From Ciona intestinalis (taxonomy: Eukaryota > Chordata > Ascidiacea > Phlebobranchia > Cionidae), in assembly GCF_000224145.3 (NCBI RefSeq), contig NW_004190441.2, positions 394,688-458,687 of the forward strand: a DNA stretch of 64,000 nt, in the 5' to 3' direction. The notes beneath the pieces are model-generated. The model did no database searches. It had not been told where the DNA came from and worked only from the letters and a program-made list of their open reading frames with translations. Numbering within the stretch: position 1 is the first letter of the stretch; each line of letters opens with the position of its first letter. Of this stretch, positions 1 to 12,500 are shown in pieces. A program made the position numbers and the translations under genes.

Positions 1-237
1 CCCCATGACGTCACCTTTAATTACGTCATGTGCAACATTTATTATTGACAGATTTAAAACTACATTTGATAGTATAGTGCCTAAAACTTCACATTTAAAT
101 AAATGAGTTCGTTGAAACAACCCAAAGATACCAACGTCATATTTAAAGTGGAACTTGAATTAAATCAGTATGGTGACTAATGACTTATTTTAGTAATTGA
201 TTTGTGCTTTAATTTATCTTTTTGGTATGATACATTT

Positions 238-431
238 AGTAGGGTTGGGTAAGATGGGACACCTTCTTATTCTATTTTCTCGTCTAATTTGGTAGTAAAC
301 AAGGAACATTCAAAGAATTTTAAAACCTTGTCTTCGCGACTTTCATAGACCGTTGTTAATTGTTTAAAACACAATCAGGATATTTGGATATTATGTGCTA
401 AATGTGTCCCGTCTTACCCCACACTACTATA
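238..431 (+). mobile_element. MITE, about 195 bp, full length
   Basis: Terminal inverted repeats of the TAGTAGGGTGGGGTAAGATG type with a shared interior (TTGGTAGTAAAC, ACCGTTGTTAATTGTTTAAA, GTGTCCC). About 20 such elements occur in the window. Size and structure fit the abundant Ciona MITE. Confidence 0.75.
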
Positions 432-521
432 TAATCACTGTTGCATATAAAGTGTCCCATATTACCCCACAGAACTATATTCATGTCAAGAACCTGAAAC
501 GCTACGTCTTTTATCACCCAC

Positions 522-3500
522 CTATCATGGACGCCACTGCTCGTTCTGAACCAGGGACGGTGTGTGTTGGAATGTTCAGTTGGATGATCTCGTTGAACGA
601 ACCACCAGAACCTGAAAGCAAGGTGAAAATAATTATTAAGAAAACATGCCCACACAAAGTTACATACGTGGTAAACCATGAGTAAGCACGAGGTGTATGA
701 AACAGAACACCCGTGTTATAACGACTGTCGTTGCCCCGTCATGCGAGGATAAATAAGTTACATACGTGGTAACTTGTAAGCAGGCACGATATTTATTTAA
801 CAGAACACCTGTGTTATGGGGTGAGGTAAATTTGTACAAGAGCATTGTTAATTGATAAAAATACAGAGATACCGGATTAGGTGCTAACGGTATCCATCTT
901 ACCCCACAGTAACATAAGGATGTCGTTGCCACGCTAGGTTAGATCAAGTTACATTTATGTAAGCATAGAATACCCACAATACCACACACGAATGCGCATA
1001 AACTTACTTTCTTTCTTCCACAAACGAAACTCTCCTTTCGCCCCATGGCTTGTAGCGAACCCGACATACGATATACTTGCGCCTTGGCTTGGCTCTCTCC
1101 ACTGCATGAACCTGGAAGTTGATGTTTGTTCTATTCCTGTCCCCACTTGTATATTCCCACCAACCCAAGTCACCCAGAACGATCTGTACTCCTCCCCGGA
1201 CAAGATCTGGTCAGTAGCAGCCGTCACAAGGTGCTGGGAGTTCCTGGATATCCACGATTGTGTGTTGTCAGACCCACCAAGCACGATCTCGTACGAATCA
1301 CTGGAAGTGCTCTCATCACTTGATAAAGTAATGTGGACGTTGTTGGAAGCTGTGGGAGTTGGTAAATATGATCATGTATGTATGGTACTGTGCGGTTAGA
1401 TGGACACTTTTAGCACTTAATACAAAAATATCCCGATCATGTTTTTAACAATTAATAACGGTCTATAGGAGTCGTGAGAAAACGTTTTTAAATTTCTTTG
1501 AGTGTACTCTGTTTACTATTAAAGGCGTCGAGAAAATAGAATGAACAAGTGTCCCATATCCCCCCACCCTACTATACACATATATGATATTAACATATTC
1601 ATACACCAAACATACCAACCTTTTGTGAGAAAGTTAAAGTTCGTCATGTTAACTGGGAGTCTAACGAACTGGAAAGTGTAAGAAGAAGGCGTGGAGATGT
1701 TGATTCTCTCGTTTGGACAGAAGTAGATGCTGTGTGTGTATTCTCGCTTTATACCTTCGGCCTGTTATGAACAATGTATGTAACTTATTTATTTTGGCGA
1801 ATTGGGAAAACGACAGTCGTCATAACACGGGTGTTCTGTTTCATACACCTCGTGCCCGCTTACAAGTTACCACGTATGTAACTTTGTGGGTGGTGGTGTT
1901 ACTGTATGGTAACAATTAAGCCAGCCTATTATAGTAATCACTATGTTGGAGCAATAAACGTTAAGTGTCACAAGAACACATATGCGCCCACAATGGTAGC
2001 AGGTTATGTCAAACCCGAAACATCAGGGCCAAACACGGGCGCGCTAACCACTGTGACGCGGCGTGGTTATTTGTACACCACGAGGTGCATGTCAGATTAT
2101 AAACACAAAGGTTAAACGCCTTACCTCAACTAACACTTGTCGAGTGATAAGATCTCTCGCGGCGACCCTGGCTTGTCCTTCCCCATCTGTACAACAAGAC
2201 GACACGCCCACTATCGCATCTGCGCTCGCTGTAACATCACATACAAAAAAGTTCAAGATTTTTCAAGTTTTTTATTTCTTTTCTTAGTCAAATTTAAATA
2301 ACAAGTTTTTGGGCAGCTGAGTTGATTGTCTCTGTAAAATTTAAGTTTTTTTTCTATTTATAAATAAGTTTTTTCTTACCCGTTATGTTTTTGTTTCCTA
2401 AGTAATTAAACTGGAGAATGACGTTGGTTGTTTGGGAGGATTGAGCTTGTACACATAATCTTCGCATCATGCGGTTGCTGTTCAGTGTACGGAACGAAAC
2501 GCCAGGTGGAATCAACACTGTTAGGTTCACCTGGGCAACAATAGACTTGTAAACGTTTGCGGTAAATAAACAATTTAACTGAGATAAATTCACAACTGAT
2601 ACTTTTGCACTAGAAATAGTAATAAATGGATTATAGTCGTATGTCACTGCAAGGAATCAAGTTTAACAAACTGCATAACAGACAAAAATCAAGTCTAACG
2701 AATAGGATTCTGTGAGATATATTTCGACTAAGATGGCATCATCAGTCTTTTATATAGATGGAATCTACCAAACACATAAGTGAAGAACAGAACACCCGTG
2801 TTATAACGGCTGTCATTACCCCTGCACGCGAAGATAAATAAGTTACATACGTGCTAACCTGTAAGCTTGCACAAGGGGTATAAACGGAACAGTCGTGTTA
2901 TAATGACTATAACAACACTACAAGTTTCTATGCGAGGGTAAATAAGTTATAGTAGGAGGGGGGAAGATGGGACACCGTTTCATTCTATTTTCTCGTCACA
3001 TTTGGTAATAAACAAAGAAAATTCAAATAATTATAGAACTGTATCCTCCCAACTCCCATATACCGTTGTTAATTGTTTAAAACACGATCAAGATATTTGG
3101 ATGTTACGTGCTAAAGGTGTCCCATCTTCCCCCACTCTACTATATATACATTAATTCATTCATTCATTCAAATACAAACCTCTGAGCAGACATTCTGGTA
3201 GTTATACACCGTCAGTGGGATTTGAACCTGTTCCCCTCGGATCGCCGAATACGGGATTGTAAAGTCGACAAAAAAATTCTTGAAAGCTCGAATGTTTTGT
3301 AGCTTAGATATCCCTATACCAGTGTTGGGGTTGAGGGAGACGGCGTCCGCTTGCCAAGTGGTGATGGAATCAGGAACAGTGAGGGTAAAATTCTCCGAGT
3401 TCGAACTGTCAGAACATCAGTATTTAAAAGTCAAATTTAAATGTCAAAATCTACACTATTAAAAGTGACGCAGCCAGATTTGTGGGCAAAATGGGAGTGG

Positions 3501-6500
3501 TAATGTCACTACATCAATATTTTACCACCAATCAATCAACACTGTGTCAAATTCGCTATACCAGTAGCTCAGAAAGAAAAAAATAAATTTCGTTTTTTTA
3601 TAAATGGGGGTCACGACTGTACAACCCCCCTAGCTGCGCCACCAAGCATTACTAACCTATGTCAACTCACCTGACATTAAAGCATTGCCAAACCCACGTT
3701 TCAGGGAAGAATGTTCGGTGTCGCCTCCCCAATCTATCAACACAATTTATTCATAAGTTTCAACCACACAGAGCATTACAAACCACGCACCTGCTCGCTT
3801 GCCTAGCTTGACCCTGAGTTCGAATCCCAGCTCCCGTCATGGCTTGACTGCGGATCAGTTGCGGTAACAGAGGAGTGGTTACCTTGTAATCCAGACTGAG
3901 TACATCTGTCATTACGACCAACCCCGATTCCAGGAACGCATATTTAGCATCGCGTGCCTGGGAGAAGTCCCACCACATATCGGTGCTTCTACGAGATCGA
4001 CTCAATCTCCACCACTCGATGTTTTGTTCAAATGGAAGATTGTCAAGATCATACTCGTCAAGTTCAGCGAAAATCTTTGATAAAAAATAAGACATATATA
4101 TTTTTTATAATTCTGAAAGACCTTCTGACAACAATAGCTTTTTTTATAAACCTTTCACGCTTATAGCGCGGGGTAGAATGGGATACAGTTTTAACAATAT
4201 ACGAAAAAAAATGTTTATCTTTACGACTCCCATAGACCGTTGTTAATTGTTTAAAACACGATCAGGATGCTTGGGTGTTTTTTTTGTGCTAAAGGTGTCC
4301 CATCTTACCCCACGAAACTATACTACTCACATCTTCAGGCTTGAGCATGTACCCAGGTTTCATAAGGTGAACGCTCTTATCCACCAAAGCGAGGCAAACA
4401 CAAGATCCGGGGTCGGTAGTTACGCTTACTGTGATGTCACGACCAGGTTTGGTGTCTTCGCTTGAAGCGCGGATTACCACCTGGGTGAAAAATCATTAAT
4501 TTAGTTTACCGCCTCGAAAACAAACACTTTTCGGTGACTTTTTTAGGGATTTTAACATACATTTTATCTCTCTCTTCTTACACTGGAGCAAAGAACAGAC
4601 TAATTAAAACAGTAAAGAGAAGGAAAGTAGCAGCAAAATGACATCAGTTAAAACACGCTACGGTTAAAACTGATTCAAGTTTAAAATAAAAGCGTGGCTG
4701 CCAAAGCTACAATACAGTATAAATCAACTTATATTGAGTTGCATTTAATTAAAACAAATGAACTGTCATTGGAACAAAAGTGCTAAAGCATAGGTTTACA
4801 TAAATAACTAATTGAAATAGAATACAATTAGAAATAAAAGTTTGCGTAAAGACACGACCCGTACAATGGGGGGAATTTGTTTTCAATTGACATCCGTTAT
4901 GACTCATACTACGTTTCTATTACGTCACAGTTACCTCATTATCAAGTTTCGGCTTCACCGGCACGTGGACGCTATCAGCGATCCCTTCCCCGTTCTCTCT
5001 GACGTAATAAACCACCATCCGGGACATCGGTGCCATACCGGATGTGACGTCAATGGTGAGGGAAGTACGACAAATATCATTTTCAATAACTGAAAATCGA
5101 AAGTCATTTTCAAGTTAAAATGGAAATGAATGAATGTATGTATCTTCACGTGGTGGAGTAATGACAATTATAACACGGGTGTTCTGTTTCATACACCTCG
5201 TGCCCGCTTACAAGTTACCACGTATGTAACTTTGTGAGTGATTACAAACAGATGTAAATAACTCTAGTCTAAAGGACCGTTATTAATTATTAAAAATACG
5301 ATTAGGAAATATAGGATGTTATGCGCTGAAACCCAGGTCTGCTGCAACCACAATTCATTTCATATTTCAACTAAAATTAGAATTGTAATTGTAACAAACA
5401 CAAAAAAACATCAAACATATAAACAAATAATAAATGATCACCAGTTAAAATTATTCATTTTAAGTTTCAAATTGAAACTTAAGAATGTGACTGCAAAAAA
5501 GCAAAAGCAATAAATACATGAAATAGGGATATATAAATAAACAAAGAATAAATGATTACCTTCTTCATGGTGTATTGGGATTGGTTGAGGTCGATCATTA
5601 AACCTCGCTATGGACGGTGGAGATCTCCTTCTTCGTGAAGGAACGATCGCGCTGTTTCGCTCGCTCACTATTTTATGCCCGGTTTGAATGATATTACCGC
5701 GAGATAAGATCTCATAGAACAAAGTAAAGTTGCATGGACAGGTTGAGGTGACAGACATCTTCGCCCTCTCGCCAACCTGGTAGTAAATAAGCGATTATTA
5801 TCGCTTGAGTTTAGCATTGTACAAGTTCGTGATTCTACCATGTGGTAACTTTTAAGCAAGCACGAGGTGTATGAAACAGAACACCCGTGTTATAACGACT
5901 GTAGTTTCCCCGCCATGCGAGAAAAATAAGTTACATACGTGGTAACTTTTAAGCGGGCACGAGGTGTATGAAACAGAACACCCGTGTTATAACGACTGTA
6001 GTTTCCCCGCCATGCGAGAAAAATAAGTTACATATACGTGGTAACTTTTAAGCGGGCACGAGGTGTATGAAACAGAACACCCGTGTTATAACGACTGTAG
6101 TTTCCCCGCCATGCGAGAAAAATAAGTTATATACGTGGTAACGTGTAAGCGGGCACGAGGTGTATGAAACATAACATCCGGGTTATAACGACTGTCATTA
6201 TTATGCAAGTATTCAGCTTTGTAAAAGTTTTGTTTAAAAACAGTTCTGCCGTTGTTAGTCCATCGTCGGGGCTCACTGGTTACTGGATTAAGACTGAATT
6301 AATCAACAACATAGTCACCATGTGCTAACGGTATCCATCTTACCCCACCCTTCTTTACGTTGTCCTGTTAAACCCTGGGAACTTTGTTAAAATGCATTCC
6401 ATCAACGTCTGAAAGTTATCTCATTCAGCAGAACTCACCGTTAAATCAGAGTTTGGAGGTTTTACAAGAACATGGCAATTGCTGGGCGAGTTCCAACCGT

Positions 6501-9500
6501 AGATGTTTTTGAATATTGAGCGATACCTTGCACCAGTCGAATCACCAACTACGCGAGCCTGGGAATATAGACTTGGTTGGCTTGTGCGGTTACCGTGTGT
6601 TGGGGGGAGGGGTTTAAATTGAGATGAAGAAGTAAGAATTTTGGTATACAGTAACTGATACTACATTAAATAAAACATTTAAGAGAATGGAAATAAGCAG
6701 CAAAACAGTAAAAGTGTGATATATAGTAGGGTGGGGGAATATGGGACAACTTTCATTTTATATTATCGTCCCATTTGTTAGTAAACAAAGAAAATTCAAA
6801 GAATTATAAAACCGTATCTTCACGGCTCCCATGGACCGTTGATAATTGTAAAACACAATCAGGATATTAGGATATTTTGTGATAAAGGTGTACCGTGTTC
6901 TCCCACCCTATTGTATAAACGATATATAACATGACCCCACCTCAATCCATACTAACTTGCTTGACCTCGGCAAACCAGGGATGGTGAAAGACACAACTCC
7001 ATTGGTATGTGACGTGATCTCTTGGTGGAAAAAGTTTTCCGTGTTAACAGACACCGAGATACGAACAGTAACTCCGACAGCGTTGCTCCCGTCCAAGTTT
7101 GTGGCTTTAATCTAGAAGTGTATTGGTATTTAATTAAAGGTCATGTCTCGTTTAATTCAAATGTCATTGCTGTTAATGCGGCGACGAATGACGTATAGTA
7201 GATTATTAATTACATTCGTATATTCAAATGTATTTAAAGCGTTTGACGTCGCTTTTAGTGTTCGCATGTAGATTATACCGAACTATTTACGTTTGGCAAG
7301 TTATCGAATGTTCAATTACATAAATGTCAGAGTGAGGTTTAATTCGCATAAGTTAATGGATGAATGATTAAATGAAACTTGCTTTATTCTCGCATGGTGG
7401 GGCGACGAATGAAACTTGTTTATCCTAGTGTGGCCGGGCAACGACAGTCGTTATAACACGGGTGTTCTGTTTCATACAACTCGTGCCTGCTTACGATTTA
7501 CCACATAAATTTTTAAGTTGTTATTTTTTAAATTTACTTAAAAAGGGCACACTGAATTTTGAACCGCATAAGTTAAAAAATGTAACTTATTAATCTCATT
7601 TAACTCTGTAGGTTAATTGCGTCCTTTACCTTCCCGTTAAATGGCAACCCTGGTTTGAAATGTTCCCTCGTATCCTTGGTGAACTGGATGGTAACCTTCC
7701 GTCGAGACACCGGTGTGGTGTCATCATACGCGGTAATGGTTGTCCCATCCAATGATGTGACTTTCGCCGTTATTGCCAAGGCCCCATGAAAACCAGGCTC
7801 CACACTTCGAGGCATCAGATCGTTCCAACAAACCTCCAGCCCTGCCTCTCCATTTATCTAAATTTAGAAATGAAGTTTTGAGATTTAAAAATTCCTGCTG
7901 TTTTGGGAAGATGAACAGAAGCTTATTTTGTGGCTTATTTTTTGACCGCGCCCTGAAAATTAAGATTTGTTTGACACTTTGGGTGTACCTTGATATTCTA
8001 TTCACAAGTTTGTTTCGTTTACAAACAAAGTTGACAAATGAACTGCGAGAGCTAATGGGAAATTCATGGGAAAATATTGTTTCGGTTATCTAATCATTTG
8101 AATATAAGGTAGTTTGGGGTAAGACCCCCTTTATCATCCATTTGCTATTAAACCAAGAATATTTACAAAATAATATAACAGTATCCTGAAAGATAATATT
8201 TTTATATTTAAACTCTTTATGTACTACCAAATGGGACGAGAAAACAGAATGAAAAGGTGTCCCACCTTCCCCCACCTTACCACATGATGCGGTTTAAGAC
8301 TTTATTATATTATGTCATTTATTTACTTACATGAAGATCCCGGATGACCGAATCTCCTCGCTCCATGTGAGCACCGTAAAAAGCACCGACCGCAAACACC
8401 GTCATATTCAATGTAAGGTTCCCAACCACAGGTTTCCCGAACACATACTTCGCAACCACTGATACTTGCTCACAGTTGGACCATAAAAATGGAGGCGGAA
8501 TAATCGCGACCTCGAATTTTGGCAGAACTGCAAACACGGTGGTTTGGTAAAACAAAATGCTCTTCCGTTTCTTTGAAATCCGACCCCTGCCACTACAGTT
8601 GGCATTCAAGCGCGACTCCACAGCATCGTGGGAGCGCTTTAAGTGCCCGGCTGTATCTATCCGCCGCAAATCCGTTGCATTACGTATACACGACATTTAT
8701 GTTATTTTAACCGCCTTGGGACAGTTGGTATTACCCCATTATTCTATTCTATTCTATATGAGTGTGGTCATGTACCGTTGCACGCCATGGGACCTGACAT
8801 TAAGACCCGAATTTCCCCATTACCCCAACATTGTATATGCACATTCTATTCTATATGGGTGAGGTCCTACAGTGAGGCATGCCATGGGACCTGAGATTAA
8901 GACCAGAGTTTGCCCATTACCCCAACATTGTATATGCACATTCTATTCTATATGGGTGAGGTCCTACAGTGAGGCATGCCATGGGACCTGAGATTAAGAC
9001 CAGAGTTTGCCCATTACCCCAACATTGTATATGCACATTCTATTCTATATGGGTGAGGTCCTACAGTGAGGCATGCCATGGGACCTGAGATTTAGGCCAG
9101 AGTTGGTCCATTACCCCAACATTGTATATGCACATTCTATTCTATATGGGTGAGGTCCTACAGTGAGGCACGCCATGGGACCTGGGATTTAGGTCAGAGT
9201 TGGTCCATTACCCCAACATTGTATATGTACATTCTATTCTATATGGGTGAGGTCCTACAGTGAGGCACGCCATGGGACCTGGGATTTAGGCCAGAGTTGC
9301 CCATTACCCCAACATTGTATATGCACATTCTATTCTATATGGGTGAGGTCCTACAGTGAGGCATGCCATGGGACCTGGGATTTAGACCAGAGTTGGTCCA
9401 TTACCCCAACACTGTATATGCACATTCTATTCTATATGGGTGAGGTTTTTACGCGTGAGACCAGGGACTAAAGTCAAGTCGGCCATTTTTCAAAACATTA

Positions 9501-12500
9501 ATTAACTTACCTTGTTTTCAAAGTATATCTTACAAACAATGTTCATTTTACAACTTTATACGATATTTATTTACCAAAACTTAGGTAAACTTACCGTATT
9601 TTTGAATTTCGAACGTTGTGTTGTAAGATTGTTGTTGCATTTCAACGAAAATCGTCCAAGTTCCCAGAAGTGGTTGGTCGGATAACGGGAAGGAAAAGTT
9701 AACGATTCCTAAAAACAATGTTATGTAAGTGAGGAAATAGATTTTCTGGTAAAAAAAATCTATAAACCAGCATTATGTTTGCTATACGGAGAAACATAAA
9801 ATTTGTGTTTTTTGCCAGAAGTTTTTATTTTCTTATATGTAGAAGGATGGGGGAAGATGGGACACTTTTTCATTCTATTTTCTCGTCTCAATTGTGCTAT
9901 AAACAAAGAACATTCAAAGAAGACTCCTACATGGACCGTTATTAATTGTTTAAAACACGATCAGAATATTTGGATATTATGTGCAAAAGGTGTCCCGTCT
10001 TCCCCATTCTCCCAAATCACCTTAAACTTCCAAGGAACGAATCACAAACAACAACAACACTTACCACAACACGCCGGTCTCAAGTCCTTCCATTGCATCA
10101 TACGGACGTCATTAGGCGCCTATAACCGAAACATAATCAAAAATAAACCGAACAGAACTATTATGGGTTGGTTAAACTTTTAGCCATGCATTAAAATGAA
10201 AAACCCAAAAATATAATAACCCCAAAAGTTATACAGGTGGTAACTTGTAAGCGGGCACGGGGTGTATGAAACAAAACACCTGTGTTACAACGACTGTTGT
10301 TTTCCCGCCACACAAGGATAAATGAGTTTTATTCATTCAATATAACGTCATAGTTCGTATTATTCGCATACAGAACCTTCGTTTCCAAAAATCTGTTATC
10401 AGAAAACGCTTACCACGACGTACGCCGTCACCTGCAAAACATAAACGCGTGTTATGACGTCACAAACCTCAACAATGGGTAGTTCTGTAAGAATCGCGAA
10501 TTCTCTTTACTTACATTTTCTCCAACTGGTTTCAAGTCCCGGTCGACGGTAAATACGTTCACTCGTACTGTAACATACAATGGGCTTAAAGTTGTCGAAT
10601 ATGAATGAACTAATAAAATAAACCACAAGCCAACCGCTGAAAGGCAAACGGGTCTCAGTAGCGAATTATGATTGACGTAAAATAACTTGAAACACAACCA
10701 GAGGAGAATATACTTCTCTGTGTACGAGACAAGCATACGCGAAAACAGTGGTCGACTGTGGCTGTGTTTCTCGTAAATTATTTCTGTACTTTAGTTACAA
10801 TGCTAAACTGTTGTGGTGGCTGGTGTTTTCGGAATACAGTAACTCGTTATTTTACAATTCAGACTTTCTTTGGCTGTTTGTTACAACAGTTATAATTACA
10901 GCAATGATTCATTTAAAAGCACAGTAAGTCCACACACGCACAATTACTTCTCAACAACGAATTAATCAGCGTGAGGCGCACAAACGTTAAATGCAAGCTG
11001 CCGGCCAAAGGCAGGCAAAGTGTGAAGACGTTATAGACTAAAACAATACGGATGATAAACTACAAATAACGGGCGCAAAACAAGGTCAAAGGGGACCTGG
11101 TAGAACATTGCATGCTGTCAGTTTCAAATACAGTCGGTTTTTAATATGTCTTAAAGAAAACTAAATGTTTTTAAACATAATTGCTATTTTTCATGATAAA
11201 AGCAAGATAAGAACACCCCGTCACAACGCAGCAAAAAGTAAAGTATCGGGATAAGTTTTGTAAATTGTTAAAACACGATTGGTAAATACGGGATATTATG
11301 TGCTAACGCCATCCTGCCCCACAGTACTGTATATACCATTACTTAAGGTGGCTGTACGCCGTATACTGTGTACAGCCACCTTTAAGCGCCGTAGTAAAAC
11401 ATGTATACGTTACTTACCTGTTTGTGATGGTTTGTACACCGGTTTATCAGTTTGTACGAATGCAGAAGTGCCCTTGTTCACCACTGTCACCGGGGTAGAG
11501 TTGTAAAAGTTAAAACCACTCGTCAGATGACAATTACCGCATATTTTTAAGCTGGCCTTGCCTTCGTTACCCGTTGGAACCTAAATAATAAATAACATTT
11601 AAACCGACAGTTAGCCGACTCTGGCTTAAATCTCAGGTCCCATGGCGTGCCACACTACGGGACTTCACCCACATATAGTACCGTGGGGTAAGATGGCACA
11701 CCTTTAACATTGAATATCCAGATATTGGGATCGTGTTTTTAACAATTAACAACGGTCCGTAGGAGTTTCGTGGATACGGTTTTATAATTCTTTGAATGTT
11801 GTTTGTTTACTAACAAATGGGACGGGGCAATAAAATCAAACTGTATCCCATCTTACCCCACAGCAATATATACCAAGTCGTAACACGATGCTCACCTTTA
11901 AAATTAAAGTTCCCGATCCCGTGACCTCTTCTGAAACGCTCGTGATCATGTTTTCACGAAGGTCCACCAGTTTCACATTAACTCTCACGGGAGTTTCGTG
12001 ATTAAATATTTTCACACTCACAGCGTGATCCACCCCGGCTCGAAATACTGCCGGTGACGTAACAATGTAGCCTCTGTGACGTAATTATAAAATTATCAGT
12101 TATTTTAGAAAGGGAACTTAATTGCGCTTGCGATACGAATCAAGTATGGACAATACATTGGCAATACAGGATACTGGGCACGCGTTGTTGTTATAATTAG
12201 AACCAGCGACGCCACTTTAACCCTGTATCACCCTAATTAATGGCGGCAGAATTTAAACGAAAATCAAACCAGCAAAATTATGGATATTTGTTTACGCAAA
12301 TTTCGGCACCAAATACGACTTCGATTCAGTGGTATTTCGATGCCGTAGTTGCTACAAATGTGAAGCCCGCGTGGTTGATTGGTTCCGTATTGCCAGTAGT
12401 TTTAATTAACAGCGGCAATAAAAGTAAGCAAATATATTTAACCTTGGCCAGGTATGCGACCTCTAAGTTACCTATTAATATTGGGGAAATGAAAATAAAA

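Noticed and set aside
3205..3235. tRNA T-arm-like GGTTCAAATCCCA on the minus strand
   Set aside because: It lies inside A2M exon 3176-3405 (reading EQVQIPL) and has no cloverleaf around it.
3805..3830. B-box-like GAGTTCGAATCCCAGCTCC
   Set aside because: It is inside the in-frame bait-region exon; no A box or acceptor stem was found at tRNA distance.
8557..9471. Frames in the 97-bp satellite
   Set aside because: Periodic translation of tandem units; the overlapping real exon (8331-8527) is on the minus strand.
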